Positions 1 through 6,499 are shown, numbered from the stretch's first letter. The stretch: DNA of 26,888 bases from Candidatus Moranbacteria bacterium CG_4_8_14_3_um_filter_41_13 (GCA_002782305.1 PFHN01000038.1:1-26888); one strand, 5' to 3'. Numbers and translations: made by a program. Notes: generated by a model not told the origin, from the sequence alone.

Positions 1-93
1 CATAGTAGGTTAAGTGGGTTACCACCCATGATAGCAGAAAAAGGGGCTTCGGGGTTTGAATTCGGGGAACGGTACAATAGTAGGTCTTTTTGA
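1..93 (+). CDS. C-terminal end of an unidentified protein (partial)
   Basis: Reading from base 1 in frame 1 gives 30 codons before TGA at 91-93, while the other two forward frames stop within the first 14 bases. The translated tail ends in FEFGERYNSRSF. I do not recognise it. The stop is followed within 10 bases by the extended -10 element of the next gene, which suits the end of an upstream transcription unit. The stretch is short, so an open frame could be chance; only sequence to the left of the window would decide. Confidence 0.35.
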   Translation, partial: HSRLSGLPPMIAEKGASGFEFGERYNSRSF

Positions 94-101
94 TAAAAAT
101 A

Positions 102-110
102 TGTTATAAT
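102..110 (+). promoter_or_regulatory. Extended -10 promoter element
   Basis: TGTTATAAT is a perfect extended -10 box (TG, one base, TATAAT at 105-110). No good -35 lies 16-18 bases upstream: the TTGATA at 90-95 is only 9 bases away. Transcription would start near 117, about 27 bases before the lipoprotein start codon at 144. Confidence 0.6.
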
Positions 111-143
111 GAAAAAAAATGTTTATTCTTTTACTTCTTTTTT

Positions 144-1295
144 ATGAAGAAAAAAATGATGGGTTTAGTGGTTGTTGCTTTTGTTCTTTCGGGATGTTCT
201 TTGGGTAACATTGGTACGAATACAAAAAACATAGGTACTTCCTCACCTGTAGGTGAGACAGAAACATTCTCAACCAAGGCCCTTCCTGGAAGTTTGTGGA
301 AAACAGAAGATGGAGGGAAAACATTTGTTGTAAAATCGCAGGTTGATGAGAAGTCGAGTATCACCAAGGCTGACATTCTTTCTATTGCTTATCATCCGAA
401 ACAGGCAATGACTATTTATGTGAGCTCTGTAGATAGCGGTATTTTCAAAACAGAAAATGGAGGTAATACGTGGACACCTATCTCTTTTCCTCCGAAGAAG
501 ATCTACAGCTTCATCCTGGATAAGAATGATCCTGACAATCGTATGTTTGCTTCTGGTATGGTGAATAATTGGGGGAAAATATTTCGGACTGATGACGGAG
601 GAGTAACATGGAGAGACGTTTATACTGAACCTGGACAGAACACGCCCATCACTGCTCTTTCTCAACATTTTCGAGACAGAAATGTTATCTTTGCTGGCAC
701 TGCGACAGGGACAGTGGTGAAAAGTACTGACAGCGGAGAAACATGGAAAAACATCGGTTCCAATATCAATGGTTTGATTGGAGAAATTGCCTTTGATTCA
801 GAAGAAAATCAGGTAGTATATTTGCTCACTTTTAGTGATAAACTGTACTATTCTCCTGATGGCGGTATGAAGTGGATCAATTGGGAAGAAGAAAAAAGCA
901 AAGAAGCATCAATGGTGAAGCAAAAAATATCAAACCTGAATGCACAGGGTCCGATGCCGAGTGGTATCATATCGATTATGAGTGATCCGACGAGATCAGG
1001 CGTTATTTATGCAGGGACGAATCATGGATTGTATCGGAGTACTGATTTTGGGAAGTATTGGAGTGAATTCAATATCATCGAAAGTGCGAAGAAATTCCCT
1101 ATCAGATCAATAGCGGTCAATCCACAAAATCCCAAAGAAATTGTCTTTGTCGCAGGGAAAGCATTTTACAGATCGATTGATGATGGAGCGACCTGGATGA
1201 CGACAGGACTGAATGTTGATCGAGGTGCTTCGTTTGTGACATATGATCCTTTTGATCCTCGGTATTTACTTATGGGACTGCGTAATTTTAAATAA
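144..1295 (+). CDS. Asp-box (BNR/YCF48-like) beta-propeller lipoprotein
   Basis: A 383-residue exported lipoprotein. I start it at ATG 144 rather than ATG 90 because this gives a classic lipoprotein signal: a lysine-rich N-terminus, a hydrophobic run and the lipobox LSGC with Cys18. ATG 90 would also lie upstream of the likely transcription start. The rest is built from about seven repeats ending in Asp-box-like motifs (EDGGKTF, ENGGNTW, DDGGVTW, TDSGETW, PDGGMKW, TDFGKYW, DDGATW), the signature of a sortilin/YCF48-type beta-propeller of about seven blades. Such propellers usually bind proteins or glycans; no catalytic residues are evident. It is probably anchored on the outer face of the membrane. 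Only 19 bases separate it from frr, so the two may share a transcript. The fold is a confident call; the role is unknown. Confidence 0.85.
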   Translation: MKKKMMGLVVVAFVLSGCSLGNIGTNTKNIGTSSPVGETETFSTKALPGSLWKTEDGGKTFVVKSQVDEKSSITKADILSIAYHPKQAMTIYVSSVDSGIFKTENGGNTWTPISFPPKKIYSFILDKNDPDNRMFASGMVNNWGKIFRTDDGGVTWRDVYTEPGQNTPITALSQHFRDRNVIFAGTATGTVVKSTDSGETWKNIGSNINGLIGEIAFDSEENQVVYLLTFSDKLYYSPDGGMKWINWEEEKSKEASMVKQKISNLNAQGPMPSGIISIMSDPTRSGVIYAGTNHGLYRSTDFGKYWSEFNIIESAKKFPIRSIAVNPQNPKEIVFVAGKAFYRSIDDGATWMTTGLNVDRGASFVTYDPFDPRYLLMGLRNFK

Positions 1296-1314
1296 TATAT
1301 TAACGAATTATTTT

Positions 1315-1869
1315 ATGAAAGCACTGATAGAAGAGAAGAGAGGAGATTTCGAAAATGCCATTGAACATTTTCTGAATGAATCATCAAAGATTCGCACGGG
1401 TAGAGCCCAGCCAGGACTCGTAGAGAATTTGATGGTGGATTATTATGGAACGAAGACGCCTCTTAAACAAATAGCCAACATTATGATACCAGAGGCTCGT
1501 CAAATCCTCATCCAACCATGGGACAAGGGAGGACTTACTCTCATCGAGACAGCTATTCGTGAATCTGATCTTGGATTAAATCCAGGGAATGATGGCATTG
1601 CTCTCCGTATTACTCTCCCTGCGCTCACCGAAGAACGTCGTCGTGATCTCGTGAAAACACTCAATAGCAAAGCAGAAGAAAGCCACATCACGATTCGTAC
1701 GGTACGTGAAGGAATTTGGAAAGATATTCAAGACAAAGAACGATCTGGTGAAATCTCAGAAGATGACAAATTTCAGGGTAAAGATGAGCTTCAGAAAGTA
1801 GTGGATGAATACAACAAGAAGCTCGAAGACATCCGCGAAAAGAAAGAAAAAGATATTCTTACCGTATAA
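1315..1869 (+). CDS. frr: Ribosome recycling factor
   Basis: Ribosome recycling factor splits the post-termination ribosome together with EF-G. ATG 1315 gives 184 residues, the normal family length of about 185; an upstream ATG at 1243 lies inside the preceding gene and adds a hydrophobic stretch unlike the family. Family landmarks are present: SSKIRTGRAQP near residues 22-32, the central PWDKGGLTLIETAIRESDLG block, LPALTEERRRDLVK, and the basic IRTVREG in the second long helix. No SD is visible before the start, as for most housekeeping genes here. It is followed after 19 bases by rseP, a shortened form of the frr-to-rseP gene order known in many bacteria, without the uppS, cdsA and dxr genes that often lie between. 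Confidence 0.97.
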   Translation: MKALIEEKRGDFENAIEHFLNESSKIRTGRAQPGLVENLMVDYYGTKTPLKQIANIMIPEARQILIQPWDKGGLTLIETAIRESDLGLNPGNDGIALRITLPALTEERRRDLVKTLNSKAEESHITIRTVREGIWKDIQDKERSGEISEDDKFQGKDELQKVVDEYNKKLEDIREKKEKDILTV

Positions 1870-1888
1870 TTTATAATCCCTCTCCTCT

Positions 1889-3040
1889 ATGCTTACTGTT
1901 CTCATTTTTCTTGCACTCCTTGCATCGCTCGTACTGTTTCATGAACTCGGTCACTTTATCGTCGCTCGAAGGAACGGCATCAAGGCTGACGAATTTGGTT
2001 TTGGTTTTCCGCCACGGATGTTTGGCGTGTACAAAGATGACACGACTGGACGTCACAAAATCGTGTGGGGGAACAAAGACATAGAAAGTCCGCATACGGT
2101 GTATTCTTTCAACTGGCTTCCTCTTGGTGGTTTCGTGAAAATTAAAGGTGAGGATGGCCAGAACCAAGAGGCAGATAGTTTTGGTAATAAATCAGCCTGG
2201 ATTCGAGTGAAAGTACTCGGTGCTGGAGTGTTTATGAACTTCGTTTTAGCTTGGGTGCTTATTTCTGTCGTTTTCATCTTAGGACTTCCTCAACCGATTG
2301 ATTCGACGGAGCGGGCACAGTATCCTGATGCGAAGATCCAGATTCTCGAAGTGAAGAAGGGTACGCCTGCTGAAACCATGGGACTTCAATTGGGAGATGA
2401 GGTACTGATGATTGCTGGGGAGAAAATGCGCACTCTTGATGTTGTCAAAGAAACTATTCTGAAAAACAAGGGGCAGAATATAGACATCACCATCAATCGT
2501 CTGGGCAAAGAAATGGTGCTCTCAGGTACTCCTCGCACTGAGTATCCAGCAAATGAAGGCAGTCTCGGTATTTCTTTTTCCGAAACAGCTATTGTGTCGT
2601 ACCCGTGGTATCAGGCATTCTACCAAGGAGCGATTACGACCTACAATATCACTATCGCTATCCTGCAAGCTTTCGGAACAATGATCGCTGGACTTTTTGG
2701 AGAGAAGACTGGAGCACCTGTGGATGTGACCGGACCAGTCGGTATTGTGTATATGACGAAACAGATGAGCGATCTCGGCATTTCATATCTTCTGCAGTTT
2801 GCAGCACTGCTCTCTATCAACCTTGGTATCATCAATGTCCTTCCGATACCAGCACTTGATGGAGGACGTATTCTTTTTGTTCTTATCGAGAAACTCAAAG
2901 GTTCCAAAGTGAGTCACAGAACCGAAGGAATGATTCATCAGATTGGATTTATTCTCTTACTTCTCCTGATGCTCTTCATAACTATTCGTGATTTCGCTCA
3001 CTTCCGTATTTTAGAGAAAATTGGTAGTTTCTTTATGTAA
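1889..3040 (+). CDS. rseP: Site-2 protease family zinc metalloprotease (RseP/RasP type)
   Basis: An intramembrane metalloprotease of 383 residues that cuts membrane-embedded substrates such as anti-sigma factors and signal peptide remnants. The zinc-binding motif HELGH is at residues 18-22 in the first membrane segment. A single PDZ-like domain occupies roughly 150-235 (core PAETMGLQLGDEVLMIAGE). The second active-site motif NVLPIPALDGGR is near 316-327, with the Asp ligand at about 324, followed by a final membrane segment. One PDZ domain and about 380 residues match the Gram-positive/RasP-like form rather than the two-PDZ E. coli form. It is the last gene before a strong terminator. No anti-sigma substrate gene is visible in the window. 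Confidence 0.95.
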   Translation: MLTVLIFLALLASLVLFHELGHFIVARRNGIKADEFGFGFPPRMFGVYKDDTTGRHKIVWGNKDIESPHTVYSFNWLPLGGFVKIKGEDGQNQEADSFGNKSAWIRVKVLGAGVFMNFVLAWVLISVVFILGLPQPIDSTERAQYPDAKIQILEVKKGTPAETMGLQLGDEVLMIAGEKMRTLDVVKETILKNKGQNIDITINRLGKEMVLSGTPRTEYPANEGSLGISFSETAIVSYPWYQAFYQGAITTYNITIAILQAFGTMIAGLFGEKTGAPVDVTGPVGIVYMTKQMSDLGISYLLQFAALLSINLGIINVLPIPALDGGRILFVLIEKLKGSKVSHRTEGMIHQIGFILLLLLMLFITIRDFAHFRILEKIGSFFM

Positions 3041-3067
3041 TCGGTAAAAATTTCGTTTTTAACAGAC

Positions 3068-3101
3068 AATAAACCCTTTATTTAAGGGTTTATTTGTTTT
3101 T
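3068..3101 (+). terminator. Intrinsic terminator after rseP
   Basis: A perfect 11-bp stem (AATAAACCCTT at 3068-3078 with AAGGGTTTATT at 3084-3094), a 5-base loop, then TGTTTTT. It ends the lipoprotein-frr-rseP unit and sits six bases before the next -35 box. Confidence 0.9.
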
Positions 3102-3106
3102 ACCCC

Positions 3107-3135
3107 TTGACATTTCTCTCTTTTTTTGGTAATAT
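3107..3135 (+). promoter_or_regulatory. Sigma-70-type promoter of the Wzz-like gene
   Basis: TTGACA (3107-3112), a 17-base spacer and TAATAT (3130-3135). The 16 bases TTTTTACCCCTTGACA, ending in the -35 box, recur exactly at 5771-5786. The predicted start near 3142 leaves a leader of about 34 bases. Confidence 0.9.
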
Positions 3136-3175
3136 GGTATGTTTAGAGTTTAAAAACTTTTGAGAAGTATATATT

Positions 3176-3814
3176 ATGGATTTTATACAAAAGAAGGGAT
3201 TACTGACGATTGCCAAAGAAAGTGTTTTTCGAGGAGTCTCTTTGGGGATTATTTTTGTTGCTTTAGGTATTGTGTCGGCCCTTCTTCTGCAAGCACCGTA
3301 CAAAGCCAGTGTGGATTTTATGCTTTCTTCGACTCAGGAGGGGCAAGACTATTATACCGCGACACGTTCGGCTGAATATATGGGGCGTGTACTTGGTGAA
3401 GTCATTTATAGTGAGAGTTTTGTGAAGGCTTTGACTGACACTGGTATTGTAGATGAAAACTTTCTTCCACGTGACAAGAAAATGCGTCTCGAAGAATGGT
3501 CGAAAATGCTCACGGTGAAAAAGAATCCAGAGCTGGGTCTCATCAATATTTCTTTTGCTGGATCAAGCGAACGTGAGGTATCAAAAATCGCGCAGGCAGT
3601 CATCATAGTACTCAATGAAAATGGAAATAGTCTTCTTGGTGCCGGAAGTGAAAAAATCAAAGTGCAATTGCTCTCTGGTCCGATTGTTGAGGGTAATCCT
3701 TCATCATCGCTCCTTTCGCTTATTGCTGTCGTGGGGCTCGCTATAGGATTTTTCCTGAGCTTTTCACTACGCTTGATACGAGAAGAATTTCGTACCGATA
3801 GATTCCTTTCATAA
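3176..3814 (+). CDS. Small Wzz-like polysaccharide chain-length/co-polymerase membrane protein
   Basis: A 212-residue protein with the Wzz layout: a membrane segment near residues 20-42, an extracytoplasmic middle of about 140 residues, a second membrane segment near 180-200 and a short basic tail (RLIREEFRTDRF). The segment ATRSAEYMGRVLGEVIYS and the pattern of the periplasm-facing region resemble the N-terminal Wzz domain of polysaccharide co-polymerases. There is no Walker motif or tyrosine-rich tail, so this is not a Wzc kinase. It has the same plan as the protein at 14938-16035 but lacks that protein's long tail. It has its own strong promoter and lies just upstream of the surface-polysaccharide genes. 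The family call comes from topology and motif feel; weak membrane-protein similarity could mislead. Confidence 0.65.
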   Translation: MDFIQKKGLLTIAKESVFRGVSLGIIFVALGIVSALLLQAPYKASVDFMLSSTQEGQDYYTATRSAEYMGRVLGEVIYSESFVKALTDTGIVDENFLPRDKKMRLEEWSKMLTVKKNPELGLINISFAGSSEREVSKIAQAVIIVLNENGNSLLGAGSEKIKVQLLSGPIVEGNPSSSLLSLIAVVGLAIGFFLSFSLRLIREEFRTDRFLS

Positions 3815-3820
3815 ATGGGA

Positions 3821-3866
3821 TATCTCGCTTTGCTCTTGAGATAAAAAATCAAGAGTAATCGAGATA
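3821..3866 (+). promoter_or_regulatory. Two-part stem-loop between the Wzz-like gene and the leader ORF
   Basis: TATCTCG (3821-3827) pairs with CGAGATA (3860-3866), and CTCTTGA (3833-3839) pairs with TCAAGAG (3849-3855). The helices are separated by an internal loop of 5 and 4 bases, with a loop rich in A. No T-run follows, so it is not a standard terminator. It may be a 3' processing signal or part of the leader of the LysM gene. I see no convincing promoter between 3760 and 3900. Confidence 0.6.
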
Positions 3867-3882
3867 GTCTATTTCGGATTAT

Positions 3883-3909
3883 CAAAGTGGTTTTTTAACA
3901 ACAGGAGGT
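3883..3909 (+). promoter_or_regulatory. Leader motif with strong SD, copy 1
   Basis: CAAAG, TGG, TTTTTTAACAA, then C and AGGAGGT. The same string without TGG and with one base change occurs at 10324-10347 before another small ORF. AGGAGG lies six bases before the GTG at 3915. Confidence 0.6.
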
Positions 3910-3914
3910 GTGCC

Positions 3915-3986
3915 GTGAAGCAACTCAAGTTGGGTCGCCACACGGTGACCTATTTTTCAACCAACCAGAGAAGGAGAAGGTCATGA
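3915..3986 (+). CDS. 23-residue leader ORF overlapping the LysM gene (ATGA)
   Basis: GTG at 3915 follows a textbook SD (GGAGG at 3904-3908, spacer six bases) and opens a 23-codon frame reading MKQLKLGRHTVTYFSTNQ and then RRRRS. Its TGA (3984-3986) overlaps the ATG of the LysM gene (3983) as ATGA. Its last codons, the arginine run, double as the purine-rich SD of that gene. This is the arrangement of a translationally coupled leader peptide. The peptide has no signal sequence and is strongly basic. CCGTG at the start codon can pair with CACGG at 3941-3945, a possible five-base start-site occlusion, but this is weak. It may be a regulatory leader rather than a functional protein. Confidence 0.6.
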   Translation: MKQLKLGRHTVTYFSTNQRRRRS

Positions 3987-5542
3987 AAAAACTTATGACT
4001 GCCACCTTGATGGTGGTAATGGTCCTGTGTACATTCTTCGGAATGGCAAACGCACAGGCGGAAGTGTACACGGTGAAAGCCGGTGATACACTGAGTAAAA
4101 TCGCCGGCAAGAATTGGAAGGTGATCTGCAAGCTGAACAGGCTTGCAAACTGTTCGAAGATTTTTGTCGGACAGCAGATTAATCTTGGCACTCGTATCAG
4201 TGTTAAAGCTGTAAAGGTAGCGAAGTTAACTGAGTTTCGTTGGACACGCGTCGGGGGCGCGCCACTCACCAATTGTGGTGGCAAGTCTGAAAGCTCACTA
4301 AGCGAAGAGGCTTGGGTAAAACTTGGCCTTATGGACAGTGAGAAGGAGGAACTCCGTGTGATGATGATGTCAAAAAGTCATCAAAACACATTTCTGCAAC
4401 CAGGGGAGCACTACCAAGCAGTGTCATTTTGTAAGAATGGACAAGTATCGTTCAAACAGAGTGTGGTCACTGCCTGGCCCAAAGGCTCGGTAGTTGTACA
4501 GGCTCGGACGTATGTTCTCACCACAGGGAGGAAACTTCACTGGGTGCGGAATTGCGGTAACTGGGTGCTTGATAACCCTGTTCCGATGTCGATACCTGTG
4601 TCTCAGCCACCCCAGCCGATTGTTCCTCAGGAGGAGGAAATTGTACAGCCATCACCGCCCGCAGTTGAGCCAGAGCCAGAGCCAGAAACTTCTCTTTCGC
4701 CGTTTCATATGACGGAAGAGGAACAGTCAGGCAAGCCTCGCTGTGAAGCGCAGGCTGGTGCCGGGGTCTATGCCAATCAGGTCTATCAGGGCAAATGGCT
4801 GTATGGCGAAACCATCTGCTACGTCTGGCAGAATGGTGAGTGGCAAGCAGGCCCTGGTCTCTATGCTATGTATGGTGCGGGGCATTCGCTCACCTCTGCA
4901 TATCATGGTCAGGAACTAGGGGTTGGCTTCCAGGTGGGTGTCCAGAAGAACTGGGTGAATGATCGGAATCGTCGCACGACGGTTGATCTGAAACTCCGTT
5001 TGCTGAGCGACAAGTCTTGGGGTGAGAATCCTGAGTCTGGCTACAGCTTTACCCAGAAAGGGAAGAAGCTTGGCGTGTACGCGGGCTATACCGAACGACT
5101 GAACAAAGAGGGTGACCTCGCTGGTCTCGTCGGTGAATACTGGAAGTCCTTCGGACAGACAGTACACTCGACATGGGCTGGACAACCCGTCCAGGATCGT
5201 GGCTCCGTCGGCATCTCAGGCTTCTATGAAACGAAGCTCTCGGATGATAACAAGTGGCGTCAGCGTATCATCGGCGGAGTCGTACATACCAATTGGGACC
5301 AGCAAAACTGGCTCCGTGGAACGTATGAAGTCCGTTACGATGATTGGCTTATGTTCGGTCCACAGATTACTCTGCCGATTGGGGTGAGCGATCTTAATCA
5401 GCCTCTCACGCATAGCGATCTGACCACTGTCGGCGCGTTCGTACGTGTCGAACTCGGTGGTAAGGTTCGCGAAGCCGATGCCGATAATAGGGGAGCTCAA
5501 CTCGAGTTCATTCCTGCAGAAGCGACTGATCCACCCAAGTAA
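3983..5542 (+). CDS. Exported LysM protein with beta-rich (barrel-like) C-terminal domain
   Basis: A 519-residue protein. ATG 3983 is preferred because it follows AAGGAGAAGG and gives a clean signal peptide (MKKL, hydrophobic run, ANA near residue 24). Residues about 28-70 form a LysM domain (YTVKAGDTLSKIAG, then IFVGQQINLG), which binds peptidoglycan or other GlcNAc polymers; it carries two Cys that could pair. A middle region of about 130 residues is followed by a Pro/Glu linker (repeated PEPE) near 200-235. The C-terminal 260 residues are rich in Gly, Tyr and Trp with alternating polar/apolar strands, resembling outer-membrane beta-barrel or porin-like proteins, and the protein ends in a charged tail. 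There is no terminal aromatic residue, so a canonical barrel sorting signal is missing. It has its own terminator. The LysM and signal calls are firm; the barrel is an inference. Confidence 0.8.
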   Translation: MKKLMTATLMVVMVLCTFFGMANAQAEVYTVKAGDTLSKIAGKNWKVICKLNRLANCSKIFVGQQINLGTRISVKAVKVAKLTEFRWTRVGGAPLTNCGGKSESSLSEEAWVKLGLMDSEKEELRVMMMSKSHQNTFLQPGEHYQAVSFCKNGQVSFKQSVVTAWPKGSVVVQARTYVLTTGRKLHWVRNCGNWVLDNPVPMSIPVSQPPQPIVPQEEEIVQPSPPAVEPEPEPETSLSPFHMTEEEQSGKPRCEAQAGAGVYANQVYQGKWLYGETICYVWQNGEWQAGPGLYAMYGAGHSLTSAYHGQELGVGFQVGVQKNWVNDRNRRTTVDLKLRLLSDKSWGENPESGYSFTQKGKKLGVYAGYTERLNKEGDLAGLVGEYWKSFGQTVHSTWAGQPVQDRGSVGISGFYETKLSDDNKWRQRIIGGVVHTNWDQQNWLRGTYEVRYDDWLMFGPQITLPIGVSDLNQPLTHSDLTTVGAFVRVELGGKVREADADNRGAQLEFIPAEATDPPK

Positions 5543-5664
5543 GAAGGTGGCTCGGCAAAACTTTCATTCTCATCCAAGGTGTATAAAAAGTGTATCCGTC
5601 AATGTGAAAACATACGAGATATCAGGCCTGGCAGGAAGAAAAAGTTTGCTTCGAAATTGATTAT
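5543..5664. other. Noncoding stretch after the LysM gene
   Basis: Together with the elements up to 5892 this is a 350-base gap without a protein gene. The part 5665-5892 holds a terminator, a promoter and two leader hairpins, listed separately. In 5543-5664 I see no convincing ORF, RBS, repeat or hairpin. Confidence 0.5.
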
Positions 5665-5704
5665 AAGGGACGTTCACACAATGTGTGACCGTCCCTTTTG
5701 CTTT
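5665..5704 (+). terminator. Intrinsic terminator of the LysM gene
   Basis: A 15-bp stem with one mismatch (AAGGGACGTTCACAC at 5665-5679 with GTGTGACCGTCCCTT at 5683-5697), a 3-base loop and a T-rich tail TTTTGCTTTT. It lies about 120 bases past the stop codon. Confidence 0.88.
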
Positions 5705-5780
5705 TATAGAGCAACCAACAAAATATTCTTCTGAGTATTGAAAGAGAAAAGGAGGCTTTTAATAAGCTATTTTTTACCCC

Positions 5781-5809
5781 TTGACAAAAAGTCTTTTTTG
5801 GTGTAGTAT
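5781..5809 (+). promoter_or_regulatory. Promoter of the 124-aa secreted protein gene
   Basis: TTGACA (5781-5786), a 17-base spacer and TAGTAT (5804-5809), preceded by TTTTTACCCC exactly as at 3097-3106. The expected transcription start is near 5816. Confidence 0.88.
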
Positions 5810-5814
5810 GCAGG

Positions 5815-5859
5815 GTCTACAAAATTCCTTTGTGGACCATTGAGTGTCCACACTCAATG
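5815..5859 (+). promoter_or_regulatory. Two back-to-back hairpins at the mRNA 5' end
   Basis: Hairpin 1 pairs GTCTACAAA (5815-5823) with TTTGTGGAC (5829-5837), with one G-T wobble. Hairpin 2 starts on the next base and pairs CATTGAGTG (5838-5846) with CACTCAATG (5851-5859) perfectly. Hairpin 1 begins at the predicted transcription start. A 5'-terminal stem-loop is a known mRNA stabiliser in bacteria, for example in ompA. The SD at 5882-5887 stays unpaired. Confidence 0.7.
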
Positions 5860-5892
5860 AAATCTGTTCCCGTGCAACCATAGGAGGTTATC

Positions 5893-6267
5893 ATGCACAA
5901 AGCTCTTTCCCTCTCCCTCGCAACTGCCTTGGTTGCAATCGCTGGCGTCGCTTCTGCCGAGACCTTCGCGGTCAACGGCGGAACTATCACAGCCACCAAG
6001 TCCGGTGATGACGTGACCATCACGGTCACTAGCATCCCCGCGGTCACCTTGGTGCATTTCCAGTACCAAGGCATTAAACTGGTCGCTATAAAGGACAGTG
6101 TCGGTGTCCTGACCAAAGTGTCGGAAAATGGTGGTCGTTTTCAACTGAAGGACGCCACCGGTAAGTGGCTCTTGATCACTCCCTCGGGTAACCCCTACAA
6201 AATGCAGGGGGTGGTCCAAGAGTGCCGAAAGTCCAAGGCCGGCTGTGCCCTCGAGGTCAAAAGCTGA
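5893..6267 (+). CDS. Small secreted protein of unknown function (124 aa)
   Basis: ATG 5893 lies five bases after AGGAGG. Residues 1-22 form a clear signal peptide ending VASA, with cleavage before ETFAV predicted. The mature protein of about 102 residues looks beta-rich (TITATKSGDDVTITVTS), with two Cys eleven residues or fewer from the C-terminus (CRKSKAGC) that could form a disulfide. I do not recognise a family. The gene is monocistronic: it has its own promoter, a structured leader and a hairpin after the stop. Its G+C is high; by hand count 38 of 60 bases in 5941-6000 are G or C, against 21 of 60 in 8041-8100 of a polysaccharide gene. With the strong SD this suggests high expression, recent acquisition, or both. 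Confidence 0.85.
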   Translation: MHKALSLSLATALVAIAGVASAETFAVNGGTITATKSGDDVTITVTSIPAVTLVHFQYQGIKLVAIKDSVGVLTKVSENGGRFQLKDATGKWLLITPSGNPYKMQGVVQECRKSKAGCALEVKS

Positions 6268-6277
6268 CCTCACACAA

Positions 6278-6302
6278 TGGGCGAAATATCGCCCAAAAAA
6301 AA
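6278..6302 (-). terminator. Hairpin with A-tract (terminator when read on the minus strand)
   Basis: TGGGCGA (6278-6284) pairs perfectly with TCGCCCA (6289-6295), loop AATA, followed by a run of A ending at 6302. On the plus strand it lacks a T-tail, but it still forms a stem just after the stop of the 124-aa gene. The paired A/T orientation would terminate leftward transcription; no minus-strand gene is seen to its right. Confidence 0.5.
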
Positions 6303-6336
6303 GAGCCCACATTTTCTATTGAATCTGTGGGCTCTT
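6301..6336 (+). terminator. Terminator-like stem whose 3' arm runs into the next -35 box
   Basis: AAGAGCCCACA (6301-6311) pairs perfectly with TGTGGGCTCTT (6326-6336), loop 14 bases, followed by GACTTTTAT. The last two stem bases are the first two of the -35 box TTGACT (6335-6340), so termination of one unit and initiation of the next share DNA. Confidence 0.65.
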
Positions 6337-6363
6337 GACTTTTATACGAAAATAGAGTATAAT
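6335..6363 (+). promoter_or_regulatory. Promoter of the lipoprotein gene
   Basis: TTGACT (6335-6340), a 17-base spacer and a perfect TATAAT (6358-6363). The predicted start near 6370 gives a leader of about 130 bases containing a long hairpin. Confidence 0.9.
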
Positions 6364-6407
6364 ATGAGGTTACATATAAAAGTATTTTATTGGTATTTTA
6401 TGGTATG

Positions 6408-6443
6408 GCGAGCGGAAGAAGGGTGATCTCTTCTTTTGCTCGC
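6408..6443 (+). promoter_or_regulatory. Long leader hairpin before the lipoprotein gene
   Basis: GCGAGCGGAAGAAG (6408-6421) pairs with CTTCTTTTGCTCGC (6430-6443) over 14 base pairs, two of them G-U wobbles, with an 8-base loop. It ends 46 bases before the SD, so it does not block the start by itself. Stabiliser or protein/RNA binding site are both possible. Confidence 0.7.
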
Positions 6444-6499
6444 GGTATCAGAAATGATGCCACAAGGTCTGTTCTTTTCAATTTTTCTTGGAGGTTACC

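Noticed and set aside
3160..3375. A plus-strand frame from ATG 3160 overlapping the Wzz-like gene
   Set aside because: The frame at 3176 has membrane topology and length; this one is a short overlapping frame without features.
5854..6312. A 152-codon minus-strand frame over the 124-aa secreted gene
   Set aside because: The plus-strand gene has a promoter, SD, signal peptide and terminator; the antisense frame has none and follows from the high G+C.
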